DNA of 64,000 bases, from positions 1,240,001 through 1,304,000 of the forward strand of contig NZ_CP137552.1 in assembly GCF_039691755.1 (NCBI RefSeq). The letters run 5' to 3'. Below are positions 10,291 to 21,743 of the stretch, piece by piece. How positions within the stretch are numbered: position 1 is the stretch's first letter; each line of letters starts with the position of its first letter. The stretch is from Halomonas sp. Bachu 37. Lineage in GTDB: Bacteria; Pseudomonadota; Gammaproteobacteria; Pseudomonadales; Halomonadaceae. A program made the position numbers and the translations under genes. The notes under the pieces were generated by a model, which worked only from the letters and a program-made list of their open reading frames with translations, was not told the origin of the DNA and ran no database searches.

Positions 10291-10932
10291 TCAGTGCCTG
10301 TCGGCAGCGGCTACCTGAAGAATGAAACGAGCCATTTCGTCATGGTCCTTCACGCCACGGGATATCTCGATCCCCCCGGAAACATCGACCGCCAGGGGCG
10401 CAACGCTGGCGACAGCCTTGGCAACGTTATCGGGCGTCAGCCCACCGGCGAGGATAACAGGTTTTGCCAGGTTTGCGGGTATTCGTGACCAGTCGAACGT
10501 ATCGCCTGTTCCCCCTGGCACCCCCGGCCGATAAGCATCCAGTAGCAGTGCCCTGGCACCGACGTAATCCGCCGCCGCCGCATGCAGGTCCAGACCTTCG
10601 CGCATGCGCAGCGCCTTGATCCAGGGAATGGAAAACGTCTGGCAAGTCTGCGCTGTCTCTTCACCATGAAATTGCAGCAGGTCCAGATGCGGCAAGCACT
10701 GCTCGATCAGCTCGGGCGCCTGGTCGACGAACAACCCCACGCGGGTGACAAACGCGGGCACCCGAGCCGCCAGGACCGCCAGACGTTCAACGTCGAGATG
10801 ACGCGGGCTTTGCGGCCACATGACGAACCCCACCGCATCGGCACCCAAGGCAACCGCCATATCGACATCTTGCTCGCGGGTCAGCCCGCAGAACTTGACC
10901 CGTGTTCTTCCCCAGGGAGGATTCTGGCTCAT
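10291..10932 (-). CDS. trpF: Phosphoribosylanthranilate isomerase
   Basis: 213 residues, a TIM barrel that performs the third step of tryptophan synthesis (the Amadori rearrangement of phosphoribosylanthranilate). The N-terminal VKFCGLTREQDVD carries the catalytic Cys region, and LAGGLTPDNV forms the C-terminal phosphate loop. I took the ATG at 10932, with AGAGG five bases upstream, over an in-frame GTG two codons earlier. It lies between truA and trpB, apart from trpC, as in pseudomonads. Confidence 0.95.
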   Translation of the reverse strand: MSQNPPWGRTRVKFCGLTREQDVDMAVALGADAVGFVMWPQSPRHLDVERLAVLAARVPAFVTRVGLFVDQAPELIEQCLPHLDLLQFHGEETAQTCQTFSIPWIKALRMREGLDLHAAAADYVGARALLLDAYRPGVPGGTGDTFDWSRIPANLAKPVILAGGLTPDNVAKAVASVAPLAVDVSGGIEISRGVKDHDEMARFILQVAAADRH

Positions 10933-10962
10933 GATCACCTCTTTGACACGAGTTGGGAGCGG

Positions 10963-11876
10963 TCAGGAAAGCTGTGCCACCATGGGCTTTCCGCGCCGGT
11001 TGGCCACCATGGGGCAATCGGGCAAGGCACGCTCTCCTGTCCATTCACCGGTAAAGGCCAACAGGTTCGGCCCCAGCGGCTCCTTGGGCAAGTCGAACTG
11101 CGGATCATACAACGAGTCGACGAAGTGCAGCCCGCAGGCCGGTGCGGTAACGTCGCCCTGCTTGCGATCCTTGAGCGCCAGCAATCTGGCCAAATGGGCC
11201 TTGTCCTGTTCGCCCCGCCCTACTGACACCAAAGCGCCGGCAATGTTGCGAATCATGTGATGAAGAAAGGCATTGCCTTGGATATCGATGACGACCAAAG
11301 GACCGTGTCGCTTCACCTCGACGAAATGCATGTGTCGCCATGGCGTCTTCGACTGGCAGCCCGCAGCGCGGAAACTGGAGAAATCGTTTTCTCCCACCAG
11401 GGCCTGAGCGGCTTCATGCATCGCCTCGGCGTCCAGCGGATCTCGACACCAGGTGACATTGTGGCGTTCCAGTACCGGGCGGCTTATCTGATTCAACAGC
11501 ACATATCGATAACGCCGTCCCAACGCCTTGCGCCGAGAATCGAACGTATCCGGCACCGCCTTGACCCAGTGCACGGCGACATCGCGGGGCAGGTAGCTAT
11601 TGGCGCCGAACACCCAGGCCTTTTCCGAACGCGCCACCGGCGGGTCGAAGTGGATGATCTGGCGGGTGGCGTGCACTCCCGAATCCGTGCGACCACTGGC
11701 GTGGATACGTACGTCTGCGCCGGCAATTCGCGTGAGCGCCTTTTCCAGCGTGGCCTGCACCGAAGCGGCATGTTTCAGGCGCTGAAAACCACAATAACCA
11801 CTGCCATCGTACTCCACCCCCATGGCCAGACGACCGATCAGAGGCTGCTTTTCGTCAAGGTGATAAAACAATGTCA

Positions 11877-11877
<1 letters not shown>
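10963..11877 (-). CDS. truA: tRNA pseudouridine(38-40) synthase
   Basis: 304 residues. It isomerises uridines 38-40 in the anticodon arm of many tRNAs. The catalytic aspartate is Asp65 in the invariant ASGRTDSGVHA motif. The N-terminal extension before MGVEYDGSGYCGFQ is about 19 residues long. The start ATG (11877) shares its A with the TGA stop of fimV (TGATG), so translation is coupled to fimV. trpF follows after 30 bases. The fimV-truA-trpF order is conserved in Pseudomonas. Confidence 0.95.
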
Positions 11878-14054
<2,177 letters not shown>

Positions 14055-14126
14055 GAACCGATGTCTCCTCACGTCGTCGGGGTCTTGTTTTGATTAGTTT
14101 TACCATACCCAAGGGATGATGCGCAT

Positions 14127-14163
14127 AAAAAACGGGGAACTGATATCTCAGTTCCCCGTTTTA
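14127..14163 (-). terminator. Strong terminator after asd
   Basis: A perfect 13-bp stem with a four-base loop (14131-14160) is flanked by A and T runs, giving five T in the minus direction. It lies about 45 bases past the asd stop and separates asd from fimV. Confidence 0.9.
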
Positions 14164-14205
14164 TCGGCAAATAACACTTAAAGGCGATGTTTCGCCATCA
14201 GCCGA

Positions 14206-15318
14206 TTACTGTTCGCGCAGGATTTGCAGCATCCGCTTGAGCGGCTCCGCCGCCCCCCACAACAGCTGATCGCCCACGGTGAAGGCGGAGAGATACTCGC
14301 CGCCCATGGCCAGCTTGCGCAGGCGTCCTACCGGTACTTGTAGCGTACCGGTGGCGGCGGTGGGCGTGAGTCCGGCGATGGTCGCCTCCTTGTCGTTGGG
14401 AATTACCTTGACCCATTCGTTGTGCTTGGCCAGGCGATCTTCGATCTCGTCCAGCGGCACATCACGCTTGAGCTTGACGGTGAACGCCTGGCTGTGAGAA
14501 CGCATCGCGCCAATGCGCACACACAGCCCATCGATAGGAACCGGGTTGGCTTGCAGGCCGAGAATCTTGTTGCTCTCGACGCCCGCCTTCCACTCTTCAC
14601 GGCTCTGCCCGCTATCCATCTTGGTATCGATCCAGGGCAACAGGCTGCCCGCCAACGGCGCACCGAAGTTGTCGACCGGGAACTCCCCACCACGCATCGC
14701 TTGGGTCACCTTGCGGTCGATATCGAGTATGGCGCTGGCAGGGTCGTCCAGCTCGCCAGCGACGGCATCGCGCAGCCCACCCATCTGGACGAGCAGCTCT
14801 CGCATGTGCTTGGCACCGGAGCCCGAAGCCGCCTGGTAGGTCATGGAGGTCATCCACTCGACCATATCGGCTTCGAACAGGCCGCCCAGACCCATCAGCA
14901 TCAGGCTGACCGTGCAGTTGCCGCCGACGAACGTCTTGGCGCCCTTGGCCAGTTGCGCATCGATCACCTTGCGGTTGACCGGGTCCAGTACGATGGTCGC
15001 TTCATCCGCCATGCGCAGGGTGCTGGCGGCGTCGATCCAGTAGCCTTGCCAACCGGCCTGGCGCAGTTTCTGATAAACCTCGCCGGTATAATCACCTCCT
15101 TGGCAGGTGATCACGACATCGAGCGCCTTGAGCGCATCGATATCGAAGGCATCCTTTAACGCTGGGACATCAACGCCGATATCGGGACTCGGCTGACCGA
15201 CCTGGGAAGTGGTGAAAAACGTCGGCTCGATGCCTTTGAAATCACCATCTTCCAGCATGCGCTGCATCAACACCGAACCCACCATGCCGCGCCATCCGAC
15301 AAAACCGACTTTCAACAT
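14206..15318 (-). CDS. asd: Aspartate-semialdehyde dehydrogenase
   Basis: 370 residues. It reduces aspartyl phosphate to the semialdehyde, the branch point to lysine/diaminopimelate, threonine and methionine. The nucleotide loop [12 protein letters not shown] is at the N terminus. The catalytic cysteine is Cys135 in [11 protein letters not shown], at the same number as in E. coli. The start has CAGGAGA eight bases upstream; 13 earlier in-frame residues have no ribosome site and do not resemble the family. leuB lies upstream on the same strand with a gap of about 95 bases. Confidence 0.96.
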   Translation of the reverse strand: MLKVGFVGWRGMVGSVLMQRMLEDGDFKGIEPTFFTTSQVGQPSPDIGVDVPALKDAFDIDALKALDVVITCQGGDYTGEVYQKLRQAGWQGYWIDAASTLRMADEATIVLDPVNRKVIDAQLAKGAKTFVGGNCTVSLMLMGLGGLFEADMVEWMTSMTYQAASGSGAKHMRELLVQMGGLRDAVAGELDDPASAILDIDRKVTQAMRGGEFPVDNFGAPLAGSLLPWIDTKMDSGQSREEWKAGVESNKILGLQANPVPIDGLCVRIGAMRSHSQAFTVKLKRDVPLDEIEDRLAKHNEWVKVIPNDKEATIAGLTPTAATGTLQVPVGRLRKLAMGGEYLSAFTVGDQLLWGAAEPLKRMLQILREQ

Positions 15319-15413
15319 GTGAAGTCTCCTGTAAAGAATGAGAGCCGTATTATACACAACGCCGGCTGGTCACGCAGGCCGGAGGCGGCTACGTCCCGCC
15401 GCCGACCTCTGGC

Positions 15414-16493
15414 TCAGCTGCGGGCAAAGGCCTCGAGTACGGCATCGCCCATGGCCGTGGTAGTCACCGTCTGCATGCCTTCGGAGGCGATATCGGCAGT
15501 ACGCAGGCCATCATCCAGAACGCTGCCCACCGCGGCTTCGATGCGCTCCGCCATTGCCGTTTCGCCCAGCGAGTAGCGCAGCATCATGGCCACGGAAAGC
15601 ATCATCGCCAGCGGGTTGGCCATGTTGCGCCCGGCGATATCCGGGGCGCTGCCGTGGCAGGGTTCGTACATGCCCTGCCCGCTCTCGTTGAGCGACGCCG
15701 AAGGCAGCATGCCGATGGAGCCGGTGAGCATGGCGGCGGCATCGGACAGAATATCGCCGAACATATTGCCGGTGACGACGACGTCGAACTGCTTGGGGGC
15801 GCGCACCAGCTGCATGGCGGCGTTATCCACGTACATGTGCGAAAGCTCGACATCCGGGTATTCCGGCGCCAGCCGCTCCATCACTTCACGCCACAGAATG
15901 GTGACTTCCAGCACGTTGGCCTTGTCCACCGAACACAGTTTCTTGCCACGTTTCTGCGCCATCTCGAAGGCGACCCGGCCGATGCGCTCGATCTCGGATT
16001 CGGAATAGACGTAAGTATTAAAGCCGACCCGCTCGCCGTTGCGCTCTTCGATGCCGCGGGGCTGGCCGAAATAGATACCACCGGTGAGTTCGCGCACGAT
16101 CATGATATCCAGCCCCGCCACCAGCTCGGGTTTCAGGCTGGAGGCACTGGCCAGTTGCGGATAGAGCATCGCCGGACGCAGGTTGCCGAACAGGCCGAGA
16201 TGCTTGCGCAACCCCAGCAAGCCCTTTTCGGGCCGCTTGGCGAGATCTTCCAGCTTGTCCCATTTGGGGCCGCCCACGGCACCTAGAAGAATGGCATCCG
16301 CTGCCTTGGCCTTGTCTAGCGTCTGCTCGGGCAGCGGGTCGCCGAAGGTGTCGTAAGCCGCGCCGCCCACCAGAGCCTCTTCCACTTCGATATCCAGGCC
16401 GGCGCTCTGGCAGGCCTGCAGCAGACGCGCCGCCTGGGCGCTGATTTCGGGACCGATGCCATCACCGGGTAACAACAGAACTTTGCGCGTCAT
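15414..16493 (-). CDS. leuB: 3-isopropylmalate dehydrogenase
   Basis: 359 residues. It oxidises and decarboxylates 3-isopropylmalate, the third step of leucine synthesis, using NAD. The family motif [11 protein letters not shown] is at the N terminus. The substrate and metal segment around [23 protein letters not shown] is followed by the adenine-binding [14 protein letters not shown]. It is last in leuC-leuD-leuB, with 57 bases separating it from leuD. Confidence 0.97.
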   Translation of the reverse strand: MTRKVLLLPGDGIGPEISAQAARLLQACQSAGLDIEVEEALVGGAAYDTFGDPLPEQTLDKAKAADAILLGAVGGPKWDKLEDLAKRPEKGLLGLRKHLGLFGNLRPAMLYPQLASASSLKPELVAGLDIMIVRELTGGIYFGQPRGIEERNGERVGFNTYVYSESEIERIGRVAFEMAQKRGKKLCSVDKANVLEVTILWREVMERLAPEYPDVELSHMYVDNAAMQLVRAPKQFDVVVTGNMFGDILSDAAAMLTGSIGMLPSASLNESGQGMYEPCHGSAPDIAGRNMANPLAMMLSVAMMLRYSLGETAMAERIEAAVGSVLDDGLRTADIASEGMQTVTTTAMGDAVLEAFARS

Positions 16494-16550
16494 CTATTCT
16501 TTTCCTTCCCTTAAAATATCTCGTCTCGTTCAGCGATAAAGCTGCTGGAT

Positions 16551-17207
16551 CTAGCCGACCTTGAGCGTATCGCGGAACAGCCACGGACGCTGCTCGCGGT
16601 GCCTGGCCTCGAAGTCACGGATGGCATCTTCGTCCTGCAGGGTGATGCCGATGTCATCCAGGCCCTCGAGCAGGCAGTGCTTGCGGAACTCGTCAACCTC
16701 GAACTCGAGTATCTCGCCGGCCGGGGTAATGACGCGCTGGTTCTCGAGATCGATATCCAGGCAGTAGCCTTCGTTCGCCTCGACTTCATTGAACAGACGA
16801 TCCACCTGCTCTTCGTCGAGCACCACCAGCAAGATGCCGTTCTTGAACGCATTGTTGTAGAAGATATCGGCAAAGCTCGGCGCTATCACTACCTTGATGC
16901 CGAAATCCTCCAGTGCCCAGGGAGCGTGCTCGCGGGAGCTTCCGCAGCCAAAGTTACGCCGCGTCAGCAGCACTTCGGTACCGGCATAGCGCGCCTGATT
17001 GAGCACGAAATCGGGATTCAGTGGACGCTTGGAGGTGTCCTGGCCGGGATAGCCCTCGTCGAGGTAACGCAGCTCATCGAACAGGTTGACGCCGAAGCCG
17101 GTACGCTTGATCGACTTCAGAAACTGCTTGGGAATGATCAGATCGGTATCGACATTGGCACGATCCAGCGGCGCCACCAGCCCTTCGAAACGTTCGAACT
17201 TGCGCAT
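16551..17207 (-). CDS. leuD: 3-isopropylmalate dehydratase small subunit
   Basis: 218 residues. It is the swivelling small subunit of isopropylmalate isomerase, partner of LeuC. The signature [15 protein letters not shown] is near residue 80. Two ATGs lie two codons apart at the leuC junction. I chose 17207 because AGGAGG sits seven bases upstream of it, while the ATG at 17213 is only one base from that site. The AGGAGG is inside the end of leuC, so translation is tightly linked. Confidence 0.96.
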   Translation of the reverse strand: MRKFERFEGLVAPLDRANVDTDLIIPKQFLKSIKRTGFGVNLFDELRYLDEGYPGQDTSKRPLNPDFVLNQARYAGTEVLLTRRNFGCGSSREHAPWALEDFGIKVVIAPSFADIFYNNAFKNGILLVVLDEEQVDRLFNEVEANEGYCLDIDLENQRVITPAGEILEFEVDEFRKHCLLEGLDDIGITLQDEDAIRDFEARHREQRPWLFRDTLKVG

Positions 17208-17209
17208 AA

Positions 17210-18673
17210 TCATGCCTCCTGAGCGTGGATGGTATCGTTGGCAGCGCTGGTGCTATCCAGCCCCCGCACGTCGACGAAGTGCCCTGCAATCGCCGCAGCC
17301 GCAGCCATCGCCGGGCTGACGAGATGGGTGCGACCGCCGTAGCCCTGGCGCCCTTCGAAGTTGCGATTGGACGTCGATGCGCAGTGCTCTCCGGCCCCCA
17401 GCTTGTCGGCGTTCATCGCCAGGCACATGGAGCAGCCTGGCTCGCGCCATTCAAAACCCGCCTCGGTGAATATCTTGTCCAGGCCCTCGGCTTCGGCCTG
17501 ACGCTTCACCAACCCCGAGCCGGGCACGACCATGGCCAGTTTGATACTGTCGGCGACCTTCTTGCCCCGGGCCACCTTGGCGGCCTCGCGCAGGTCCTCA
17601 ATACGCGAGTTGGTGCAGGAACCGATGAAGATCTTGTCCAGCTTGATATCGGTGATCTTCTGATTGGCCCTAAGCCCCATGTACTCGAGCGCCCGGCTGT
17701 GGCTGCGCTGGACAGTTTCATCGGCGGCAGCTAGGGGGTCCGGCACCTGTCCCGAGATACCGGTCACCATTTCAGGACTGGTGCCCCAGCTCACTTGCGG
17801 CTCGATCTCGGCGGCATCCAGTCCCACGACCTTGTCGAACTCGGCATCGGCATCGGACACCAGATTGCGCCAGTCGGCCACGGCCGCTTCCCACTGTTCG
17901 ACCGTCGGGGCGTAGGGGCGCTCGGCAAGGTAATCGATGGTGGTGTCGTCCACGGCAATCAGCCCGACGCGGGCGCCTGCTTCGATCGCCATGTTGCACA
18001 CCGTCATGCGTCCTTCCATGGAGAGAGACTGAATGGCACTACCGGCGAACTCGATCGCATAGCCGGTGCCGCCAGCGGTGCCGATCTTGCCGATAATCGC
18101 CAGCACCACGTCCTTGGCGGTAACGCCGAGGCCCAGCTCGCCTTCCACGCGCACCTGCATGTTCTTCATCTTCTGCGCCAGCAGGCACTGGGTCGCCATG
18201 ACATGCTCGACTTCCGAGGTGCCGATGCCATGGGCCAGCGCGCCGAAGGCTCCGTGGGTCGCGGTATGGGAATCGCCACACACCACGGTCATGCCCGGCA
18301 AGGTAGCGCCCTGCTCCGGCCCCACTACATGGACGATGCCCTGGCGCGGGTCGTTGATCTTGAACTCTTCGATACCGTACTCGACGCAGTTGTCGTCGAG
18401 TGTCTGCACCTGGATCAACGAGGTCGGGTCCTTGATACCGGTATTGCCTTCGGCACGCTCTTTCACGGTGGTAGGCACGTTATGGTCCGGCGTCGCCAGG
18501 TTGGCATCCAGCCGCCATGGCTTGCGGCCCGCCAGGCGCAACCCCTCGAAGGCCTGCGGGGAAGTCACTTCATGCAACAATTGACGGTCGATATAGATCA
18601 ACGCGGTACCGTCGTCGCGCTGTTTCACCAAATGTTGATTCCAGAGCTTGTCGTAAAGGGTTTGACCTGACAT
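17210..18673 (-). CDS. leuC: 3-isopropylmalate dehydratase large subunit
   Basis: 487 residues, an aconitase-family protein that binds a 4Fe-4S cluster and isomerises 2- to 3-isopropylmalate with LeuD. The three cluster cysteines are visible: one in [13 protein letters not shown] and two in [10 protein letters not shown]. The start has CCAGGAGA upstream. It is first in leuCDB and diverges from a LysR gene across 127 bases, the usual place for an activator site. No leucine-rich leader peptide is seen. Confidence 0.97.
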   Translation of the reverse strand: MSGQTLYDKLWNQHLVKQRDDGTALIYIDRQLLHEVTSPQAFEGLRLAGRKPWRLDANLATPDHNVPTTVKERAEGNTGIKDPTSLIQVQTLDDNCVEYGIEEFKINDPRQGIVHVVGPEQGATLPGMTVVCGDSHTATHGAFGALAHGIGTSEVEHVMATQCLLAQKMKNMQVRVEGELGLGVTAKDVVLAIIGKIGTAGGTGYAIEFAGSAIQSLSMEGRMTVCNMAIEAGARVGLIAVDDTTIDYLAERPYAPTVEQWEAAVADWRNLVSDADAEFDKVVGLDAAEIEPQVSWGTSPEMVTGISGQVPDPLAAADETVQRSHSRALEYMGLRANQKITDIKLDKIFIGSCTNSRIEDLREAAKVARGKKVADSIKLAMVVPGSGLVKRQAEAEGLDKIFTEAGFEWREPGCSMCLAMNADKLGAGEHCASTSNRNFEGRQGYGGRTHLVSPAMAAAAAIAGHFVDVRGLDSTSAANDTIHAQEA

Positions 18674-18800
18674 AGGGTTCTCCTGGGCGTTTTCCGCCTC
18701 TATTCACGGCCTGATTGTATCGATGGAACGAGTGTTACCCGACGTGCTGATAAATGCAATTCATGTTATTCATAGAAACGATTCCAAACAGGAATACAAC

Positions 18801-19676
18801 ATGGATACGCAAAGCCTTCAGGCCTTTCTCGCCGTAGCACAAACCCATAGCTTCTCACGGGCGGCTGAAATGCTTCATCTTACCCAGCCGGCGGTGAGCA
18901 AACGCATCGCCGTACTGGAGGACCAGGTCGGTATACGCTTGTTCGACCGCATCGGGCGACGCATCTCGCTGACCGAAGCGGGTGACGTGCTGCTGCCCCA
19001 GGCCCGGCGAATTCTCTTCACGGTGGAAGATAGCCGGCGTGCCATCGCCAACCTGGCCGGCCATGTCGGCGGACGGTTGACGCTGGCCACCAGCCACCAC
19101 ATCGGGCTGCACCGCTTGCCGCCGCTGCTCAAGCAGTATACCCAACGGCATCCCGAGGTAGAGCTGGACCTTCGCTTCATCGATTCCGAAATGGCCTACC
19201 AGGGGGTACTGGACGGCACCCTGGAAATGGCGGTGGTCACGCTTGCCCCCCACCCCGTCGAGCAGCTTCACGTGGTCGAGTTGTGGCGCGACCGCTTGTG
19301 CTTCGTGTGCGGCGCCGATCACCCCTTGGCAAGCCGGGGGCGGCTCTCGCTGGAAGCGCTGTGCCGGTACAACTGCCTGATGCCGGGAGCGAAGACCTTC
19401 ACCCGCTCGCTGATCGAGCAGCGCTTTGCCGAAGCGGGTCTTGCCCTGCCGGTGAGTATATCGACCAACTACCTGGAAACGCTCAAGATGATGTGTGGCG
19501 TCGACCTCGGCTGGAGCCTGCTGCCGGAGAAAATGATCGATAGCGGGCTGGTGGAGCTCGCGGTAGATACCGCCCCGCTCTACCGCCCGCTGGGTTATCT
19601 GGTCCACACCAATCGCACGCTTTCCAATGCCGCAAGCAAGATGATCGAGGAGCTGGAAGAGAGCCGAAGCGAATAG
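18801..19676 (+). CDS. LysR-type regulator divergent from leuCDB
   Basis: 291 residues. An N-terminal winged helix-turn-helix (about 1-60, with FSRAAEMLHLTQPAVSKRI) is followed by a periplasmic-binding-protein-like effector domain. The start at 18801 has AGGAA six bases upstream; a longer frame from 18723 lacks a site. Divergence from leuC suggests it controls leucine genes, as LysR proteins often regulate the neighbour they face. The same pairing occurs in Pseudomonas. The effector is unknown. The intergenic region holds a direct repeat ATTCAT-GTT-ATTCAT (18760-18774). Confidence 0.88.
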   Translation: MDTQSLQAFLAVAQTHSFSRAAEMLHLTQPAVSKRIAVLEDQVGIRLFDRIGRRISLTEAGDVLLPQARRILFTVEDSRRAIANLAGHVGGRLTLATSHHIGLHRLPPLLKQYTQRHPEVELDLRFIDSEMAYQGVLDGTLEMAVVTLAPHPVEQLHVVELWRDRLCFVCGADHPLASRGRLSLEALCRYNCLMPGAKTFTRSLIEQRFAEAGLALPVSISTNYLETLKMMCGVDLGWSLLPEKMIDSGLVELAVDTAPLYRPLGYLVHTNRTLSNAASKMIEELEESRSE

Positions 19677-19808
19677 CCATGCCGGTTGTCTTTGGGGTCT
19701 CTTATTGCGCTAACCTTGAAGGATTGTCGCTACCCGAAGTCGACTGGTCTGCACTCGGTATAGCCCAGCCCTATCGGTACTCTATTAAAAGTATGTACAA
19801 GGATGGCT

Positions 19809-21407
19809 ATGGCCGCTTTTCTTACCCTTTCAGCCGCACACCTGTCTCTACGAGCCTGCGGTCAGCTATTGCTACTGTTGAGCATGGTCTATGGAGGATC
19901 GGCTCATGCCGTAGAGGACGTGCCAGGTAGCCCCGCCCCCCTGGAAGCCAATGGCGTAGAACAGCGCAGTACTGGCAAAACTGAGACGGCCGAGTCCTCT
20001 GCACCGGTGACGCCTGCACCTGCTATCAGTGGTGAGAGCACAAACAATGCGCAGATCGAAACCACCCCCTCACCGCTCAAAGACAATGAGATTCAACAGC
20101 GTATCAGCGGAATTTTTTCTGAAATTGATGGACTGGGGGCAATTGAAGTCAACGTTTCCCAAGGCATAGTCACCCTAGCGGGTGAAACGGCCAATGAACG
20201 AAAAGCCCAGCAGGCGCTCAGTTTAGCCAACCGCCTGACCGACGTGGTAACGGTAGATGACCACATTAACCGTACGCTGGACGTACAGGATAATGTCTCG
20301 ACCGCCTATCAAGGCCTAAGGACCAGGGGCCAGAACCTGGTCAAGGCCTTGCCCCTATTATTGGTCGGCTTCCTGCTGTTTGCACTGGTCGCTTGGTTTG
20401 GCGCCTGGCTGTCTAGACGGCAAAAACTGTGGCAACGACTGACGCCTAATCCATTCGTGGCCGAATTGTTGGCACAAACCATCAAAGTCATTTTTATTAT
20501 CTTCGGGCTGATACTGGCATTAAGCCTGATAGGCGCTGAGACGGTTATAGGCACACTGCTGGGCGGTGCCGGGGTGATCGGCATTGCCATTGGTTTTGCC
20601 GTAAAAGACACGATTGAAAATTACATTGCCTCATTGATGCTCAGTATTCGCCAACCCTTTCAGGCGCGAGATCATGTGGTCATCAATGACAGAGAAGGGA
20701 TCGTCGTTCGCCTCACCTCCCGCGCCACGATTCTCATGACGTTAGAGGGCAATCAGCTACGTATTCCCAACGCTGACGTATTCAAAGGCGTTATCCTCAA
20801 TTACACCCAGAATCCGGAGCGCCGCTTTACTTTTGAACTAGGGGTTGATGCAAATGACGACCCCCTAGCGGCTATCAAGGTGGGACTTGATGCCATTCAT
20901 AAATTAGACTTTGTATTGGCTGAGCCCAAGGCCATTGCCATTATTACTCACGTAGGAGATTCCAACATCATATTGGAATTTTTAGTGTGGGTAGATCAGT
21001 CGAAGACAGACTTTGGCAAAGCCCGCAGTATTGCCATTCGTGAAACCAAGCATGCCCTGGAAAATCAAGGGTTCAGCCTACCCGAACCGATCTATCGCTT
21101 ACGCTTCAACCCCAAACTTGAACAAGTGCTGGAAGACTCACAGGTCAATAACGCAGGTTCGCTCAACCCTGATACGACGCCACCCCCGACCACGTCTGAT
21201 TCCCAAACAGCCATACGGCCTAAAATGATTGACGATAGAGACAAACAACAGGCCAAAGCGCGGGCAAAGGAGATATTGCGTGGGCAAGATGCCGATGAGG
21301 TGCTGGATGCACGGCCTGACGAGAAGCTAATGCAAAAAATAGAACAGGAAATTGCTGAGAATTCTAATGGAACCGATTTATTGAATAAAAACTCTCCGCG
21401 AGAGTAG
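19809..21407 (+). CDS. BON-domain mechanosensitive channel (MscS family)
   Basis: About 532 residues. A signal peptide (ending near GSAHA) leads into a Thr/Ala/Pro-rich linker and a BON domain (about 94-165), then membrane helices from about 180 and the MscS pore helix and beta domain (GGAGVIGIAIGFAVKDTIENY). A polar, charged C-terminal tail follows. MscS channels open under membrane tension to release solutes after osmotic downshock, which suits a halophile. The BON domain may anchor it to the envelope. The start at 19809 has AAGGA upstream. The gene is visibly richer in A+T than its neighbours, with many AAA/ATT/TTA codons, a sign of horizontal gain. Confidence 0.85.
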   Translation: MAAFLTLSAAHLSLRACGQLLLLLSMVYGGSAHAVEDVPGSPAPLEANGVEQRSTGKTETAESSAPVTPAPAISGESTNNAQIETTPSPLKDNEIQQRISGIFSEIDGLGAIEVNVSQGIVTLAGETANERKAQQALSLANRLTDVVTVDDHINRTLDVQDNVSTAYQGLRTRGQNLVKALPLLLVGFLLFALVAWFGAWLSRRQKLWQRLTPNPFVAELLAQTIKVIFIIFGLILALSLIGAETVIGTLLGGAGVIGIAIGFAVKDTIENYIASLMLSIRQPFQARDHVVINDREGIVVRLTSRATILMTLEGNQLRIPNADVFKGVILNYTQNPERRFTFELGVDANDDPLAAIKVGLDAIHKLDFVLAEPKAIAIITHVGDSNIILEFLVWVDQSKTDFGKARSIAIRETKHALENQGFSLPEPIYRLRFNPKLEQVLEDSQVNNAGSLNPDTTPPPTTSDSQTAIRPKMIDDRDKQQAKARAKEILRGQDADEVLDARPDEKLMQKIEQEIAENSNGTDLLNKNSPRE

Positions 21408-21628
21408 CCATGTTCCAAAGCCCGAGAGCTTTACCACTAGCTCGTCTTCGAGTACTTGATATACCAAGCGATGCTGAATGTTGATACTTCGCGAATAGCG
21501 CCCGCAAGAATATCAATGAGCTTCTCAAACGGAGGCGGCTTGCGGCAGGGGTCTTCCGCAATCATTGCAAGCAGTTCCTGCGCTTTTGGCTTGAGGCCGC
21601 TGGGAGATGCATCGATGGCACCTCTCAT
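21404..21628 (-). pseudogene. Broken YoeB/Txe-family toxin gene
   Basis: Homology to the Txe/YoeB ribosome-dependent mRNA nuclease family is split over three minus-strand frames. Frame one, from 21628, reads SGLKPKAQELLAMIAEDP then KPPPFEKL. After a one-base shift near 21497, frame two gives YSRSINIQHRLVYQVLEDE. After a further shift near 21438, frame three gives KALGLWNMAT in place of the family's closing KVLRMWTHYE. The first ten or so residues are also missing and no antitoxin gene is recognisable upstream. It is therefore a decayed remnant, lying 3' to the A+T-rich channel gene. Confidence 0.8.
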
Positions 21629-21743
21629 CGCTGCCTACAGGCTCGTTAGCGCGCGATGAATACCCAAATTTCCCCTCCCCTTTATTGGTGGTTTTTTTAC
21701 AAGAACCCGATTAGCCTGCTAACTCAACCAGTAAGGGATCGAG

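Noticed and set aside
18674..18800. Leucine attenuator before leuC
   Set aside because: No leader peptide with leucine codons and no terminator/antiterminator pair could be found.
21629..21743. Possible antitoxin gene or integron attC site beside the toxin remnant
   Set aside because: No antitoxin-like protein is encoded, and the nearest GTTAGCG does not fit the attC core rule GTTRRRY.
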